Of a stretch of DNA of 20,345 bases, positions 19,717-20,345 are shown piece after piece. The first letter of the stretch is position 1. Each line of letters starts with the position of its first letter. Origin of the DNA: a virus; IMG/VR virus record IMGVR_UViG_3300022934_000258, positions 1 to 20,345 of that record; one strand, written 5' to 3'. A program made the translations under genes and the position numbers. The notes below the pieces were generated by a model. The model saw only the letters and a list, made by a program, of their open reading frames with translations. It made no database searches and was not told where the DNA came from.

Positions 19717-20198
19717 TTGTCGTCCTCCAGAATTGCGAATGCCGCTGCAATGGCTTCGCGTTGTTTGATTTGTATGTCGGCCGCTTTCATGCCTTCAAGG
19801 ATTGGCGGCAGTTCGTTCTCCAATTTGGTGTAAATCATCCCCTTAAATTGGTGAACCATCCGCGTGACTTCCACTTCTACCTCCGACACCGGAATCAGCT
19901 TGCCCAGCTTTTCGTCGATTTCGATTTCCAGCAGCGCGTTCTTGCGTTGTAGGTTCTCCGCTTGTAGCCGGCCGCGGTTTAGTTCGTCGCCCTCGACCGG
20001 TTTTAGGCCGCGGGATTCGACGAACTTCTGCCAGGCTGCCAGGTCGTGACTGCCGTCGGGGAATGCCTGCGGCGCCCCGTCCATTTTTGACCAAACATAT
20101 AGTGCCGCCCTGCTGCATTGTAATATGTTGCAGAGTTCGACAATCGTCGGAATGCCGCGTCGACTTGTCTTTTTTTTAGCTGCCTTTTTTGCGGCCAT
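19674..20198 (-). CDS. terS: Terminase small subunit, Nu1-like
   Basis: A 174-residue protein. A Lys-rich N-terminus (MAAKKAAKKK) precedes a winged helix-turn-helix of the Nu1 type (residues about 16-62: PTIVELCNILQCSRAALYVW, then GSHDLAAWQKFVESRG). A coiled-coil region follows (GRLQAENLQRKNALLEIEI, 76-94), then LGKLIPVSEVEVEVTRM, and the end (FAILEDDKWRRQRLNASQ) likely contacts terL. The HTH recognises the packaging site, which should lie at or upstream of this gene. Overlap with terL of 43 bases matches other terS/terL pairs. Confidence 0.8.
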   Translation of the reverse strand: MAAKKAAKKKTSRRGIPTIVELCNILQCSRAALYVWSKMDGAPQAFPDGSHDLAAWQKFVESRGLKPVEGDELNRGRLQAENLQRKNALLEIEIDEKLGKLIPVSEVEVEVTRMVHQFKGMIYTKLENELPPILEGMKAADIQIKQREAIAAAFAILEDDKWRRQRLNASQGGQ

Positions 20199-20316
20199 AT
20201 TTCAATTGTGAGCGCAGTTTGTTTTCTGCGCGGGTTGGGTTCATTCGTATTGTTATCTGGCCGCCTTGCCGCAGTTGCGGGCCGAAGCGTGGCCACCTGG
20301 TTGATTTTTCACTCAT
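20176..20316 (-). CDS. 46-residue ORF before terS, uncertain
   Basis: ATG at 20316 opens a 46-codon frame rich in Arg, Gln and Gly (STRWPRFGPQLRQGGQ, then MNPTRAENKLRSQLKYGRKK). It overlaps the start of terS by 23 bases. Basic peptides of this size are common ahead of terS, but no Shine-Dalgarno is visible and the protein has no recognised match. The overlap is its main support. Confidence 0.4.
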   Translation of the reverse strand: MSEKSTRWPRFGPQLRQGGQITIRMNPTRAENKLRSQLKYGRKKGS

Positions 20317-20345
20317 AGAAAATAAAAAGTTGTGAATGGTCTCCA

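Overview
The window holds the structural and lysis half of a tailed, double-stranded DNA phage or prophage with a long non-contractile (siphovirus-type) tail. Every gene I can support is on the minus strand, so the reading order runs from high to low coordinates. Gene order follows the lambda plan closely: small and large terminase, gpW-like joiner, portal, S49 protease, coiled-coil scaffold candidate, major capsid protein, FII-, Z-, U-, V- and G-like neck and tail proteins, then tape measure. No integrase, repressor, replication gene, tRNA or CRISPR array is visible, so lysogeny cannot be judged. Lipoproteins in the lysis region suggest a two-membrane (Gram-negative type) host. I could not place the host further from sequence alone.

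Layout by region. 20316-17977: a 46-codon ORF, terS and a GpA-type terL. 17945-16331: six small ORFs with a promoter/operator-like start and an intrinsic terminator at the end. Part of this block is clearly AT-richer than its surroundings, and it looks like a moron inserted between terL and the gpW gene. 16288-12215: head genes. 12012-11975: an intrinsic terminator just after the capsid region. 11971-8403: neck, tail terminator, tail tube, chaperone and tape measure. 8401-1629: distal tail, a 1052-residue unrecognised tail-tip or fibre protein, and two further fibre-like proteins. 1617-575: a lysis-type cluster of small membrane proteins and two lipoproteins nested with membrane-anchored partners. 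574-1: a PD-(D/E)XK nuclease-like protein and the start of a possible metallopeptidase.

The genes are packed tightly. Many junctions are TGATG, ATGA, TAATG or TAAATG, which implies translational coupling within a few long late transcripts. Strong Shine-Dalgarno sites are seen where output matters (capsid) or where a gene starts inside another (the lipoprotein at 1430).

The most striking whole-window signal is that I found no GATC tetranucleotide at all in 20,345 bases, where roughly 80 are expected by chance. CATG, of identical composition, is common. This suggests strong selection by a GATC-targeting system in present or past hosts.
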